Of a DNA stretch of 64,000 bases, positions 44,924-57,376 are shown piece after piece; positions within the stretch are counted from its first letter, which is position 1, and each line of letters opens with the position of its first letter. The translations under genes and the position numbers were made by a program. The stretch spans positions 930,001 through 994,000 of the forward strand of contig JBBPFI010000011.1 in the NCBI GenBank assembly GCA_037974965.1, in the 5' to 3' direction. Below the pieces are notes generated by a model. It saw only the letters and a list, made by a program, of their open reading frames with translations, had not been told where the DNA came from and did not search any database. Origin of the DNA: Dacryopinax spathularia. Lineage: Eukaryota > Basidiomycota > Dacrymycetes > Dacrymycetales > Dacrymycetaceae.

Positions 44924-45524
44924 TACTAGGGATGCGCTCGGCAGGCCGGTATGGATGCGCACATAGGGCTCTGTCCGAGCCCAGATGCGGGTGCCATAAT
45001 CTTTCCTTCCACTGTAGATTATCTGATTACAATTGTAGCATAGCTGAGACCATCGAAATGAAGGGTTGCGATCTCTGCAGTTCCGCTCCAAGAACGGCAG
45101 GCTCCGGAGCGGCCGAAACGGCGCTCAGACGGATGACGTCACGTGATGCAGTCACTTGCAGAATGCCACAAACCACAAAATGTTTCGGCTCTGCTGGTCT
45201 TGTTGTAAAGTGGACTGGTGTACGTGAAATCTGGCCATCCGCTTCCGCTCCGTGCTTCGCTCCCGAAATATAACAATCATGACAGGTCCAGGGACCCTGT
45301 TCCATCAGGGAACCACTGGTACTATGCTTGCTCCGTGATGGACGGAGAACTTCATATGATTCGGCCGCCGCCAGACCTTAAGGGTTCTTTCCCACCGCAA
45401 ACCATCAGCATCATGGATCGGTTCTTTCCGCTCCCCCTCCTCCGCCCGTACCCTCAAATAACATCGCAGGATCTTCGCAGTTCTACGGGCATTGCTCACC
45501 CTGTCACGGTGCAAAGTCGCGATC
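44924..45524. other. Intergenic region with block repeated at 47655-47705
   Basis: 600 bases holding the promoter of copy E. CTGTAGATTAT..AT(A/C)GCTGA at about 45015-45050 recurs at about 47664-47700 upstream of copy F, and TTG(T/C)AAAGTGGACTGG near 45203 recurs near 47863, so E and F were duplicated with their flanks. No other gene is seen. Confidence 0.5.
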
Positions 45525-46707
45525 ATGGCCTTGTTATCGCGTCTCCGGCTCCTTTCTCTCCTTGTCACTCTCATTGCCTTCGTCAATGCTCGCTCGGCAA
45601 AGAGAGACACGAACGCAGACCGGCTTTCCCGTGGTCTGCCTCCTCTGCGCCCGGAGAGACTCTACACTGCAACCCGTACAGGTAAGCATTCTTCTGGTGG
45701 GACTGGTCAATGCCCTGATGATTTAACCAGGCCCGTCTCTAGCTCGTCGCTCTGGGTCGGTAGCGCCTCTTTCAAGCTCAGAAATCGACATTGACAGGAG
45801 CACAGAGTACCGAGTAGCTTCCTCTTAGGGGTATACACGCAGAACCAGATGGACCCACTTTGCTACGTCGGTCAGACGTCACCTAGCAGCTCGGCAGCGT
45901 GCGTGGACATCCAATATGCGTACTCTTTCACCTCAACGCAACCGGAGGATTCGGCAACGCCAGCAGCCATTTCTGTCGTCTCCCCCGTGCGTAAAGTCTA
46001 CCAAGCACCCTACCATACACTTTGACTGGCTGTGGTAGGCCTCGGTCCAGGGCCGCTACTTCACCGCAGAAGCGTATCAGGGCGCCGCCGACCAGGGATA
46101 TTCGGCAACCTAGTACGTTCCCGTTGCTAACACGACACGCTCGTCTCATGGGGGTTAGTCCTGTCCTGAGGTTCGATATGGAAGATGTACAACCCAGTTC
46201 GTTACCGCTCACCGTCCAGGCTCGCTTACTAACGAGACCCAGCGGGCCCGAACGGACAGCCAGCTCCATCGTCATCGCTTAACGGTGCTCTTTATATTCC
46301 AGAGGCTTATGAAACGGACGTAGTGAGACGCTCCCCACTAACCCTCCACGCAGAGACACTGACCGGTTCGCCAGTTCTACATCGCAGCGGATGGAACGGT
46401 CAGCGTCGTCTGGATAAACCCTACAGGATCAACCGATGGCTGTGAGTCGGCCGAATGTTGCGCGCCCGTCTCCCGGGTGTGCATGGGAGAATCCAGCTGA
46501 TTCCCAGCACCAGCTTCCGTTCCCGAGTTCTTCTGGCTGGATGGGTCTGTCACCGGCCCACCGACGGAAATCTACGCCTCCTGGAGCCTTGCGATCCCCG
46601 ACGTCATGATTTATAATCCGATAGCCGTGGTGCGTTTCCGGCATTTGCGCGCCGATACATGTACCTGACGGTTACCTTCATAGACCATCAAAATGATATC
46701 GGAATGA
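45525..46707 (+). CDS. Secreted protein copy E of the RGLPPLRP family
   Basis: Exon 1 (45525-45681): signal peptide (LSRLRLLSLLVTLIAFVNA), then DRLSRGLPPLRPERLYTAT. Micro-exon 45731-45755 (25 nt) encodes GPSLARRSG. Exon 3 encodes PSSFLLGVYTQNQMDPLCYV, AYSFTSTQPEDSATPAAISV. Later: GRYFTAEAYQGAADQGYSAT, DMEDVQPS, YETDV, FYIAADGTVSVVWINPTGST, VPEFFWLDGSVTGPPTEIYA, NPIAV. Last exon of 24 nt (46684-46707) encodes TIKMISE. Secreted, about 250 aa, function unknown. Start chosen at the ATG giving a good signal peptide; an in-frame ATG lies 33 bases upstream. Confidence 0.72.
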
Positions 46708-48255
46708 TCCCGTGACGGACAGGAGTACAGTCCTTGGCTTCGAGGGTGGGTGAAGTTGTTACAGTGGCTGCCGGGCGGTGGACCATTGTGATATATCGTG
46801 ATAGATACTCACTCTGGTGCACTATACCGCGTTTTTGGGAATGACAACGGGAGAGTCTGTTATTTAAGTCGCAATGGGGGATTCTATGTCTCTCATCAAC
46901 CGGCACTATGGTTGATCCTATGGGCCAACGTATGACGAGAAGTATGGGACTTATTACAATTCGCGAGAGCTCGGCATCACTCCGCACTAACTTGCCCGGA
47001 CCAGCCCGGACCAGCACCCATCAACCCTGAGCTGCGAGGATGTGCTCGCATATGCATCAATTCCCCTGATGTTGTGCACTATTTTCCCTCCAGTTCCACT
47101 ATTGTTTTCCGCCCTCTTTTGCTCTATGTCGCACCGTCAAAAATGCATTTTGGTGCTCAGCCCTTGGGTTCGTCGTAGGGCACGCCAAAATTGGGGTGAC
47201 AGATGGGTTATCCATCAGTGCCGCGTCCCAAACAGGTATCAGGCAGATTAGGGGAGATTAGGGGAGATTAGGGGAAGTGCAATGATACTGTAAGTCGGGA
47301 AGTGCAGGGAGAGCCAGGCACTGTGAGGGATATGTGAGTTGCTCGCTGCATAGTACCGCAGTTGCAGGCAACCTGGAGGCTTTCCATGTAGAATGGGTAA
47401 AAAGGTATTTGCAAACCATTTTTGTCCCAATGTACTCGTCATAGCCAAAGGGACCCTTGCTGCTGCAAAAGACCCTCTTGCTGCAGCAAAAGGGCTTAGC
47501 GAGAAGCACCGGTGGACCGCACGCTTCTGAGCTTCTTTGTAGGGACCCGGTGCTTCTTTGCAGCACCGCCCGCAAAGCGTGGCATGTAACTCTGGCCGAT
47601 ATGGATGTGCGAGTATGCCTCCGCTCGAGGACAGTGCGGCTTTTCGTGATTCGCTGTTCAACTGTAGATTATGCTCCTGCAACTGTACCATAGCTGAAAC
47701 AATGGAATGAGAAAAGTCCTGAGTGCTGAAGTGACTTGATGGCGCATCCGTCCAGATAATGTGGTTTTAAGTTCAGGTGAATGCGGTCCCCGCGAGACGA
47801 AGAATGTTGAGGACCACGGCTTTCCGTAGATCACAATACTCCTGCTATAACCGCACTCTCGTTGCAAAGTGGACTGGCTGAAAACGTCTAGACGCTTCAA
47901 CCGATCTTGAAATGAATCTGGGTGCCTGCCTTCGCCGCCTGAGGGTCGGCAATAATAACCGCCCTCCTTTCCCTTTATCTCCGAATAGACCCCGATGGAT
48001 GGTTCCTGGTCCGATCAGGTTTGCCCGGCGGCTTCTTGCTGTAGCGCACTCCTCCGTTCTAAACAGAAACGCCGTTCTTTTCTCCCAAGGCTGACTCCTT
48101 GTCGGGTCCGGTATGTAGCGCCGCCCCCAACTGGATTTCTTTTCGATGCCCACTTTTGAGGCGCGACGCGCTCAACGGCGCTTTACTCATATAAGCTTAC
48201 GCGTACCGGTCCACGCGTTGTTCGTTGCGTCCCCTTGCTCGGTGTAGCTCAAACG
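46708..48255. other. Long intergenic region with short repeats
   Basis: 1.55 kb. Contains (GATTAGGGGA)3 at 47246-47275, a 10-bp inverted repeat (GAAGCACCGG at 47504-47513, CCGGTGCTTC at 47548-47557) and the promoter of copy F with the blocks shared with copy E. No gene is seen. Confidence 0.45.
47246..47275 (+). repeat. Three tandem GATTAGGGGA units
   Basis: Perfect decamer array, thrice. Each unit contains TTAGGG, the fungal telomere hexamer, but the period is 10, not 6. Possibly a diverged interstitial array or a simple repeat. Confidence 0.6.
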
Positions 48256-49478
48256 ATGGCGAAGGCACATCTCTACTTGATCGTACTCCTGGCGACGCTG
48301 CTCTCACTGTCTTCTTTTGCCTTCGCGGGCTCGAAACGTACGAATGCCGATCGTTTGGGTCGCGGTCTTCCGCCTCTGCGACCAGCGAGACTGTTTGACC
48401 CCTCTCGAACAGGTAAAGGTTCCTTGTGTCAAGTTTGTGGCTTCGGGGCTAACGAGATGTTTTCGTGAAAGGACCATTCTTGGCTCGTCGGTCTGGGTCA
48501 GTCGCGCGTTCTTATGCCTCACCATCATATATCTGGCTGACCACCGGAAATAGGTTACCAAGCAGCTTCCTCCTAGGCTTGTATGAGGATGGCCAGACAG
48601 TCCCTACCTGCTATATCGGCAACACGGACCCCGGCAGCCCGATGGCCTGTGTCACGACAGCTGATGCCTACACGTTCACTTCCACCGAACGCGAGGGCGT
48701 CACTCCCACAGCCCTCACCGTAACCTCTCCCGTACGTGCCTAATCCAGCAGCTGCCTGCGCCTTTGGCAAACGAGCGCGTCTGAAAGCCCCTTCACAGAG
48801 TATCGCTCAAGGCCAATTCTTTACCATCGAGGCATATGCGGAGGCGCCTGATCAAGGACCTGCTTGTACTTAGTAAGTGGGAACCAAACTCCTGCTATTC
48901 ACCTCGTGCTTATTCGACTTAGCCCGATCATCGCCGTCGACGTTGAGAGCGTTCATTCCAGTGAGCTTGGCTCTAGCTTTGTCGTGATTCTGCTGAGCGC
49001 TTTCAGCCGGCGCCTATGGCCAACCGGTGTATGCCTCGTCTCTCAGCGTTTGGCCTGGGACGCCAGTAGACTACGAGACCGACGTAGTGCGTAATTCCTG
49101 TCGTCCTCCCGACCCGCCCGTCTCCTCATACTAGTACAGTTCTACATAGCAGGGGATGGCACGGTCAACATCGTTTGGGTCAACCCGACCGGTTCGACCG
49201 ATGGTGGTAGGTTCAAACCATACTGTTCCTAGTTTTCACATCTTCATGCGTCAAGTCGATTTACGTGCTGACTGTGCTCCCCAGCAACCGCTTCAATAAC
49301 TCTCTGGCTGGACGGCGCCCTGCCTACTCCGCCAACTTATATCTTTGGCTCACGCAACCTCCTCAACCCCATGGTGGTGCCTTACCAGCCTATCCCCGTG
49401 GTACGTGCGTCTCCTCGGATGCTCGGATTACGCTTCTCACGAGCTCGCACAAAGACTTTGAAGGTTGTGTCTGCTTGA
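48256..49478 (+). CDS. Secreted protein copy F of the RGLPPLRP family
   Basis: Signal peptide (HLYLIVLLATLLSLSSFAFA), then DRLGRGLPPLRPARLFDPS. The 25-nt micro-exon encodes GPFLARRSG. Exon 3: PSSFLLGLYEDGQTVPTCYI and DAYTFTSTEREGVTPTALTV. Then AQGQFFTIEAYAEAPDQGPA, VDVESVHS, GQPVYASSLSVWPGTPVDYE, FYIAGDGTVNIVWVNPTGST, SITLWLDGALPTPPTYIFGS, QPIPV. Last exon 49455-49478 (24 nt) encodes TLKVVSA. Ends about 310 bases before the retrotransposon insertion. Secreted, function unknown; nearest relative in the window is copy E. Confidence 0.72.
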
Positions 49479-49786
49479 CATGTTACCTTTCCCTATTGGT
49501 GCCGATCAAAGCTGCTGTGAAACGATGTCCTTGCTGCGATCTTGGTAAAGACGGGATGAGCGCAACACTTCGTTCTGCCTGATATGCCCTGTGCTCAGCC
49601 AACTCCAAGTACATCCATCCCAATAGGTGTTCTTCGGGCTGGCCGGACGTACACTTACTTGATCTGAGCTCCGTTATGTTGCATCCAGGAGTTCGTGCCC
49701 CAGCTTGGCCATAACACGCTCTTCCGACCGGCTGAGGAGCAATCTAAGCCACTACATATTTCTTGTTCGTCTTCTAAACCACGCCG

Positions 49787-49791
49787 CATGG
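49787..49791. repeat. Target-site duplication CATGG, left
   Basis: Five bases directly before the left LTR, matching 60220-60224 after the right LTR. Five-base duplications are normal for Ty3-type insertion. Confidence 0.85.
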
Positions 49792-50018
49792 TGTAAGGCA
49801 CGTACCCAAATTGGGTAAGTGCTCTTCCTCATTTAGGTAGTTTTACGCCCATAAGGCGAAAGGATCTTCTGGATCCGTCTATGTGTACTTTACGCGTTCA
49901 TGGGCGATTAGCCCTTCTTTTCTTCACTCTCATTAGTACACGACAATTGTATTAGATTAATATCTAATTTACACTTGTTCTGTGTACTTGTGAGCGAAAG
50001 GGCATTAAAGCCCTTTCA
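49792..50018 (+). repeat. Left LTR
   Basis: 227 bp, starting TGTAAGGCACG and ending CCCTTTCA. AT-rich centre (ATTAGATTAATATCTAAT) may hold the promoter. Confidence 0.93.
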
Positions 50019-50099
50019 CTTTTTTACACAATTAGTGTATCAACGTGTGCTAAATAGAAGCCCACCCAGAATTTGGGTAACAAGAGAGATCCGCGAAGT

Positions 50100-53000
50100 C
50101 CGCGAGATCAATCATGTGGAATGGGCCTGGCCCTCCCTCGCAGCCTGCGGGTTGGGGGACGAGTGCCCAAAGAGCATTCCCGCAAGGGATGCCATCTAGA
50201 GGGTCTAGCACCCCGGGAGAAATCCCAAATGTATGGGAAAATATCCCTACTCGCTCTCATGCGAGTTCGGCTACTAGCCGGGAAGTTAATCCCAACTCGC
50301 TGACTCGAGAAGAGCCAGAAAGTGGTGAGTTCCCACTTGAGGAAGAGGTCGGGGAGCAAGACGCCCCGACGAATGCTTCCCGCATAGTGGAAGAGCTTCG
50401 AGACGAAGCTGGTTGGATCCGGCGAATTGCCGACGATTATCAACGTCTGATAGATAGAGATCCGGAAAATGCGGATCAATACGCCCAATTGGCGATACAA
50501 GTTGCCTTCCTCCATAGGGAAGATATGAGGAACCGAGCTGGCACGGCGTCTAATACGTTCGCCCCTTGCTCGAGATTCAGCTCCTCTGAACATCGTCAGA
50601 GTGTCCCACAGTTTGGGCAAAGTACGCCTGCGTTGAGGCACGCAAGACCCGATTTGGGACAAGGAGGCTATACGCCGTCCGGAATGGCACAGGCTGAATC
50701 TTCGGCCAATGTCCATGTACGAAGAGACATGGCTTCTTCAATAGCGCGTAACCGCGCAGATGCTACACATGGTAGCGTTCCTTTAATGAGGAACAAGTCC
50801 GAATTAGGGACAGGCGCACTTCTGCCCGATACTCCTCTGAAGAGGATAACCCATTGGGTTGAAGCGGCGAGTGATGATCGCCATTCGACTCATTGGTCTA
50901 ACCACCCAGGGTTGAAGGTAAAGCACCCGGATGAGCCATATGATGGCGAGTCGGATGTCGACAAGTTCGTCGAATTCATCTCAACCCTGGTGAGAATGTT
51001 CCGCAATTCAGGAACCATAGGCCCAGAATATGGTGCCTGGCAAGTTGATGCCATGAGCCAGTACTTGACTGGAGAAGCTTATCGTTGGTTTGAAGCCAAC
51101 ATAGAGCTAGGTGACCTTCCCCGAACGGATTGGACATTTGCCAAAGTGGTGTGGGGAATGTACCACCGCTTCTTCTCTTCGGAAGAAAAGCATAAAGCAT
51201 ATTCTGCTTTTGAAACCCTTAATCAGGGAAGCCTCACTGTCGAGGCATTGAAAGATAAGTTGAGCGGCATATTAGGCCGAATGCATGAGCGTCCAGGCGA
51301 CTATGCCGTGCGAAGAAAGTTTCTTCTTGCTCTTCGCGAGAGCCTTAGGACGAAAATCCTAGAGGGAGGTTATGACCTCGATGCTGATCCTTTCAGTGAT
51401 CTCTATGCGAGAGCGATAGAGATTGAACGCGGCCGAGAAATGGCTCGCGAAGTAAATGCCTATAGGGCAAAATCTATAGAAGGATCTGGGCTAAATAAGC
51501 CCGCAGGGAACAAGTTCGTCCCGAAGCATGATGGTGCGAAACCATCAGAGCGTACAGATGTACGAAAGACAGTGACCTTCGTCACTTCTTCCCATCGTCA
51601 GGGGCGTGAGCATAGCCACAAGAACCCTATTCGGGAAGCGAGGCGAAGTGCCCCTGCCAAGATCAATAATGGTCGAGCGCCTAATTTAGGCGCGGATAAG
51701 CGCCATGATAAGCGCCCAGCCACTAATAGTGGAAATGACGGAGTTGTCTGTTACATATGCAGACAGCCCGGTCATTACGCTACTAGTTGTAGCCAGCGTA
51801 AAGGAGTACGCGTAGGAGCTACTAGCTCAGGGAACGAGGATCTTGTCCTCACAGATGATGGCGTACATGCCATTCTTACAGATGGAGAAGCAAATTCTGC
51901 TTCACTCGAAACTGTCGAGTCCCCTCCTGAAGGAGCAGAATGCCATGATGATGGCTGGGAGACTGCAGATGAATCATCTGTCGACTCAGATTATGAGGAT
52001 GATCACCAGGAAATGACTGGGGCGTCTGTGCACGTCATGTCCATACAACCTGTAGGATTACAAGTTGTAAGGGCCGCTGCGGCACATCCATCTTTTACTC
52101 CAGATAAGGGAGTTAAGCCAGAAGTATGGCGACATGACGGTACTATCCGTCTGGGCAAAAATCAGCCCGTAAGAGACGTAATTACGTCCACTCCAATCGA
52201 GTGTTATATCCTCATTGATGGACGACCCGCTTGGGCACTGGTAGACAGTGGTGCTGAAATAGACACCATATCTGCCGAGTTCGTCAGAGCGCACAATCTG
52301 CGTTTCATTAAGCTGGAATCTCCAGTCGCTCTTCAGCAAATGAGTCGCGGAAGTCGCACTATAATCCAATATGGGATTAACGCTGAGATTAACGTATCGG
52401 ATCGTAAAGTCGATCATTACTTCGACATTGTCAATATGGACAAGTATCAAGTGATACTAGGTCTCCCCTTCGGAAGACGCTTTGAGATCATGATAGATCT
52501 GGCCCAGAAAGGCATCCTCATAGGAGGACGTGAAGGGAAATGGATCCCATCCGGAGAACCTCTCTCCAAGGGAATAGAAATCCCTAAGAGCCCTCAATCA
52601 GGGAAGAAAAGTTCGAGAATCTCGAAGCCCAAGATAGTAGTGGGCATGCGTGCCTCTACCAGTATGGGCGCGACTATTAATTCGCCAAGTAGGCGAAACC
52701 CCGCGATATTGGGGCTTAAGTCTTATCCCGAAGCCGATCTTCAAGAGATCAGGAATACGCTGATAGCGGAGATAAGTGATCTCACCGGGGATATTCCCCC
52801 CGTTCTCCCACCTTTAAGGAAGGTTAATCACAAGATCAATTTGATCGATGACAAGGCCATCTACAGGACTAGACGTCCTACTTGTCCCGAAGTACATCGG
52901 GAAGAGCTTCATCAGAAGACTCGGTGGTATATTACCGCGGGCTGGTGGGAGCCAGCGCAAACGCAAAACGCGCTTCCCATGCTTTGCATTACAAAGCGAA

Positions 53001-56000
53001 ACGGTAAGTTAAGAACTACCGTAGATTGTTGAGAGAGGAACTCGAACACGGTGAAAGATGTCACCCCGATGCCGGATCAAGATGAGATCCGAAGATGGGT
53101 TGCTAAACACCCTTTTAGATCCAAATTGGATCTGCAAAACGCTTTCGAGATGCTCAGGATAGAGCCAGAAGATGTGTGGAAGACTTCCTTCCAAAACCCA
53201 TTTGGGACCTACCTAAGTTTGGTAGGGCAACAGGGCGATTGTAATCTGCCCGCGTCCTTTCAGAGGATGATGATGGATATTCTCCATCCATATTGGATGA
53301 GAAAGGTAGTATGCTACCTTGACGATATTTTCGTCGTGGGGACTACTCTCGCCGAAGCGATCGACAATCTCCGAATAGTCTTTGGCGTACTTAGAGAGCA
53401 GAAGCTCTATCTGTCAGCTGACAAAGTGGACTTATTGTCCCCGAGTATCGAGTGCCTAGGGCACAAAATTACGGATGACGGCGTGTATGCCGATGATGAC
53501 AAGATGTCTGTCATTAGAAATGCGGAATTCCCGCAGGATGCGAAGTCTATGCAACGCTTCCTAGGCATGGTAACTTACCTGTCGCCGTACTTTCCGGACT
53601 TGACTAGATATTCTAGTCCTTTATCTGCGCTTACGCACATACACAACAAGTTTGTGATTACTCCCATGCACGTCTGGTGCTTCAAGAAGATTCTTGACTT
53701 GGCTACGTACTATCCTGTGCTGAAGCCAATAGACCCAAATAACGGAATTCCCGTTTTCGTCATTGTTGACGCCTCGACTTGCGGGGTAGGTTGTTATTAC
53801 GGACAAGGTCCGTCTTGGGATAAAGTACATCCCGCTGGATTTCATTCCAGGAGGTTCACAGATGCGCAGATGGCGTACCCGACCTACCAGCAGGAGCTAT
53901 TAGCTGTGTTGGAGGCGCTCACCAAGTGGCAGAGTCAGTTGATAGGAATTCCTATCACTATATGCTCTGATCATGAGCCACTGAAATATCTTCAGTCTAA
54001 AGCCAATTTGGCTGGTCCTAGAGTGACTAGAGCACAGGAATATTTACAGCGCTTTAATATAGTGAAGATTCTTCATGTACCCGGAGAGCGCAATATTGTT
54101 GCGGACTGGATGTCAAGAAGTGAGGGGTATAAAGACCCAGTCTCTGCCGATGTGCGGATAGATAAAGATATGGACACTCTATCGTCCGCTCGAATTGCCG
54201 AGCTCTTGCCTAAAGTAGCAGTCTGTCAAATGACGACCCGGTTTAAGGGGAATAAAGTACCCCTTAGGTACAAAAATGATCCGCAAATTGCGGAGGAGGA
54301 GAAGCAAACAGCTTCTCAAAATCGGAGAAATCGTTTGGAGCCAAGAGCTCGAATCAGCCAGAAGCTGAACTCCGGCGTCCCATACGCCGAGCCTGCCGTT
54401 ACCGCAGTGGAAGGATCTATTCCTCCTAATACGGCATCGGCAGACGCAGAGAATGAAACGGCAGAAATACCGCCAATGGTTGATCAAGGCCGATCTTCCG
54501 ATCCCAAATCGGGATACTTCCCAAGAGGAATGACCGCTCTGATTCGAGCGATAAAGCATGCCTATTCGGCAGATGTTTTCTACAAGAAGATTAAGGCAAT
54601 ATTGCCTGGATCCAATAGTTGGATTGAAGAGGATGATCTCCTCAAGTTGAAGCACCCGGAAGGACAACTCGTCCTTTATGTACCAGAGTGTACCTTTCAG
54701 GGGAAGCTCCTGAGGCCGAGGCTAATAGCCAATGCTCATACAAGCGTAGGACACTTTGGTCCGCGGAAAACATTGGCCTACTTGAGGCATCAGTTCTGGT
54801 GGCCGCGGATTTCACGCGAAGTACAGACATTCTGTAAGGCATGTCCTCTATGCCAAATGTCGAAAGATTCGACGACTAAGCCATTTGGCTTATTACACTC
54901 ACTGCCCATCCCGGCTGATCCGTGGAGGGCTATAGCCATGGATTTCATGGGACCATTACCCACGAGTGATGGATACGACTATCTATTGATAGTCATCTGT
55001 CGGATGTCGACTATGGTACACTTGATACCGTGCATGACTCCTTCGTCATCTGCAGATATTGCAGCGAGCTTCCTAAGGGAAGTGGTGCGTTTGCACGGCA
55101 TGCCGGAAAGCATAGTGTCCAATAGAGACTCGAAGTTCACTGCCAAATTCTGGCAAGAGTTGCACAAAAAGGCAGGGACAGCGCTTTCGATGTCCACTGC
55201 CTTCCATCCCCAAACAGATGGAATAACCGAACGTATGGTTCGGACTGTGACGCAAATTCTGCGAACGGTCGTAAATGATGACCAAACAGATTGGTGTAAT
55301 CATCTCCCCATGGTGGAGTACGCAATCAACGCGAGTACCAGTACGAGCACGGGCTTTAGCCCTTTCGAACTGGTTTACGGTCATATACCGCCCTTGACTA
55401 GAATAGTCAAACACTCAGAATCTGAGTTCCGCAGAGTAGATCGCTTCCTTCAAGCAGCGCGATATAATGTGCGCATCGCAACTGATGCGATTATTGAAGC
55501 CCGAGTTGATCAGGGCGTACATGCTAATAAGCGTAGACAGGAATCGCCTGCATTCCAGATAGGTGACAAAGTATATTTGTCTACACGGAACTTGTCCGTA
55601 CCTAAAGGGCGTGTAGCCAAGTTGATGCCCTGCTATGTGGGACCTTTTGACATCCTCAAAGTGACGGACACAGACAATTGTCTGCTAGACTTACCGCAGA
55701 GTATGCGTGATCGGAGAATTCATCCGACCTTCCATTCTAGCCTACTTAGGCCTTACGTCAAAAATGAGGAAATGATCTATCCAGATCGCGACCCCGACAC
55801 TGTGTTTGGGGATGTTCCAGATGGGGAACAGTACGTGGAGGTGATAGATGATCACCGATGGCAGCGCAATAAGCTGCAGTTCCACTTCGTCTGGTCCGAC
55901 GGAGACCAAACGTGGGAAATGGCTGATAAAGCCGATAGATTAGTCCAGTTGGACGAGTACCTTGCTCTGCAAGGAGTCCAGGATATGGACGAACTCCCAA

Positions 56001-56032
56001 AATTAGGGGGGAAGGGACGTGATGCCCAATGA
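50100..56032 (+). other. gag-pol coding part of the retrotransposon
   Basis: Gag-like region up to about 51.8 kb ends in a CCHC zinc knuckle (CYICRQPGHYATSC). A retropepsin-type motif (ALVDSGAEID) lies near 52.2 kb, reverse transcriptase about 52.8-53.6 kb with the YLDDIF active site near 53.3 kb, RNase H about 53.7-54.1 kb, and integrase about 54.6-55.5 kb with an HHCC zinc domain and DDE core. A chromodomain-like C-terminus near 55.8-55.95 kb (EVIDDHRWQRNKLQFHFVW) is typical of chromoviruses, which read histone marks when integrating. Treated as a fossil element; no product is claimed. Confidence 0.88.
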
Positions 56033-57245
56033 GATTGATAATAATCTCATTAATGAAAGTCGCGCCAATAGCGCGTCGAGGACACGATGTATGCGCTCGC
56101 GTAAGCACGTGCCAAGCTAAGGACCCTATTTGGGCCATCACGTGTCAAGGGCAGTGCAGACCCTTTGATAGGCCTAATCTGCCCCCGTGGTCTCGGACGG
56201 AGGCATTTCGTCCAGCGTTAATTACGCGCTCGAGGAGACAATCTCTCCCTCATACCATCATTTGCACCTCATCGGTGTATGACAGTCAATTGCTGTCAAT
56301 GTTGTCTGACAAGGTTGGCCCTCCTAGGGTCAAGAAAACAGTGGCCCGCAGGGTCAAAGCGAACAGTGTCGCTAATAGCGACAATAACGCACTTGGCGTT
56401 GTACTAAGTGGAGAGTCGTCCACGACGCCTTCATCATCGAGTGCGACAAAATCTGTCGCGGACTCCCAAGTCCACATCCCACCTGCGGATGACGAAGTCT
56501 ACATCCCACCTCCTGAGGAGATGGATGTTGACTACGTTCCTCCTACTTCGGCAGAATCTGCTGAGCCAGCTCAAGAAGCTAATCCGGTTGCGAACGCTCC
56601 GGACCCAACGACTACCGAGTCGGATGAGGCAAATTCTGCCTCTCGTATCACAACTTCCGCCGACTTGGCATTAGCCGCTGTGACTTTGAGCGTGACCCCA
56701 TCCGCCCAGGATCCAACGACTCTATCTGCTTCTTCAAGCATGGAGTTGGTTCTTCACCCCAGCTCGAGCGAATTGCTCAACTTGGCAAGTAGCCCGGAGG
56801 ATTCTCCTCGTATGCCTCCCAGGTTCGGGAGAAGGGACTTCACCCTTGATGATGGCCTTCCCGAGTGGAAGACCATGTACTCCCATGATCCAAGGACTTG
56901 GATCGAAGGCGAGCGGCGAAATGCCGAAATGATGGCGAAAGCCAATGTCGACAACTTGATCGACGAAATAATTGGGCTGCAGAGGGCCCAGCGGAGCCTT
57001 TATCTGCAAATCGATTCCCTGCAAAGGGAACTTTCCCACCAAAAGTTGGTACACTCGGATCTTAGATCGAGTTATGTACTACGACTCCAAAATCTGGAGG
57101 CTAAGTCCAAATCGGACTCGGAAAACTTGTCCAACGTGCTTGCCGCAAATGTGGTGTCGCAACAGACTATTGCGAGTCTCCAGATCGCCCTTAATGAGGA
57201 GCGTGCACGGAGCGAGAAGCATCGCAATAGCTCTGACCACTGGTA

Positions 57246-57288
57246 CAGTAGCGCGCAAAAGTAATGACCCGCGACGCGCGAGTCCCTG
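57246..57288 (+). repeat. Left terminal inverted repeat of Tc1-type element
   Basis: 43 bp, exact inverse complement of 58562-58604. Rich in CGCG, unlike the AT-rich ends of many Tc1 elements. Confidence 0.95.
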
Positions 57289-57376
57289 GTCGTCGTCGCG
57301 CACCTCTCGTCGTTTCTGTTTACCTACCTTGTTAGCACTGTAGCTCGATTCTCTACTTCATAATCTACTTTGAAAT

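Noticed and set aside
47504-47557. 10-bp inverted repeat as transposon ends or structured RNA
   Set aside because: Arms too short, no target duplication, and the spacer shows no conserved structure.
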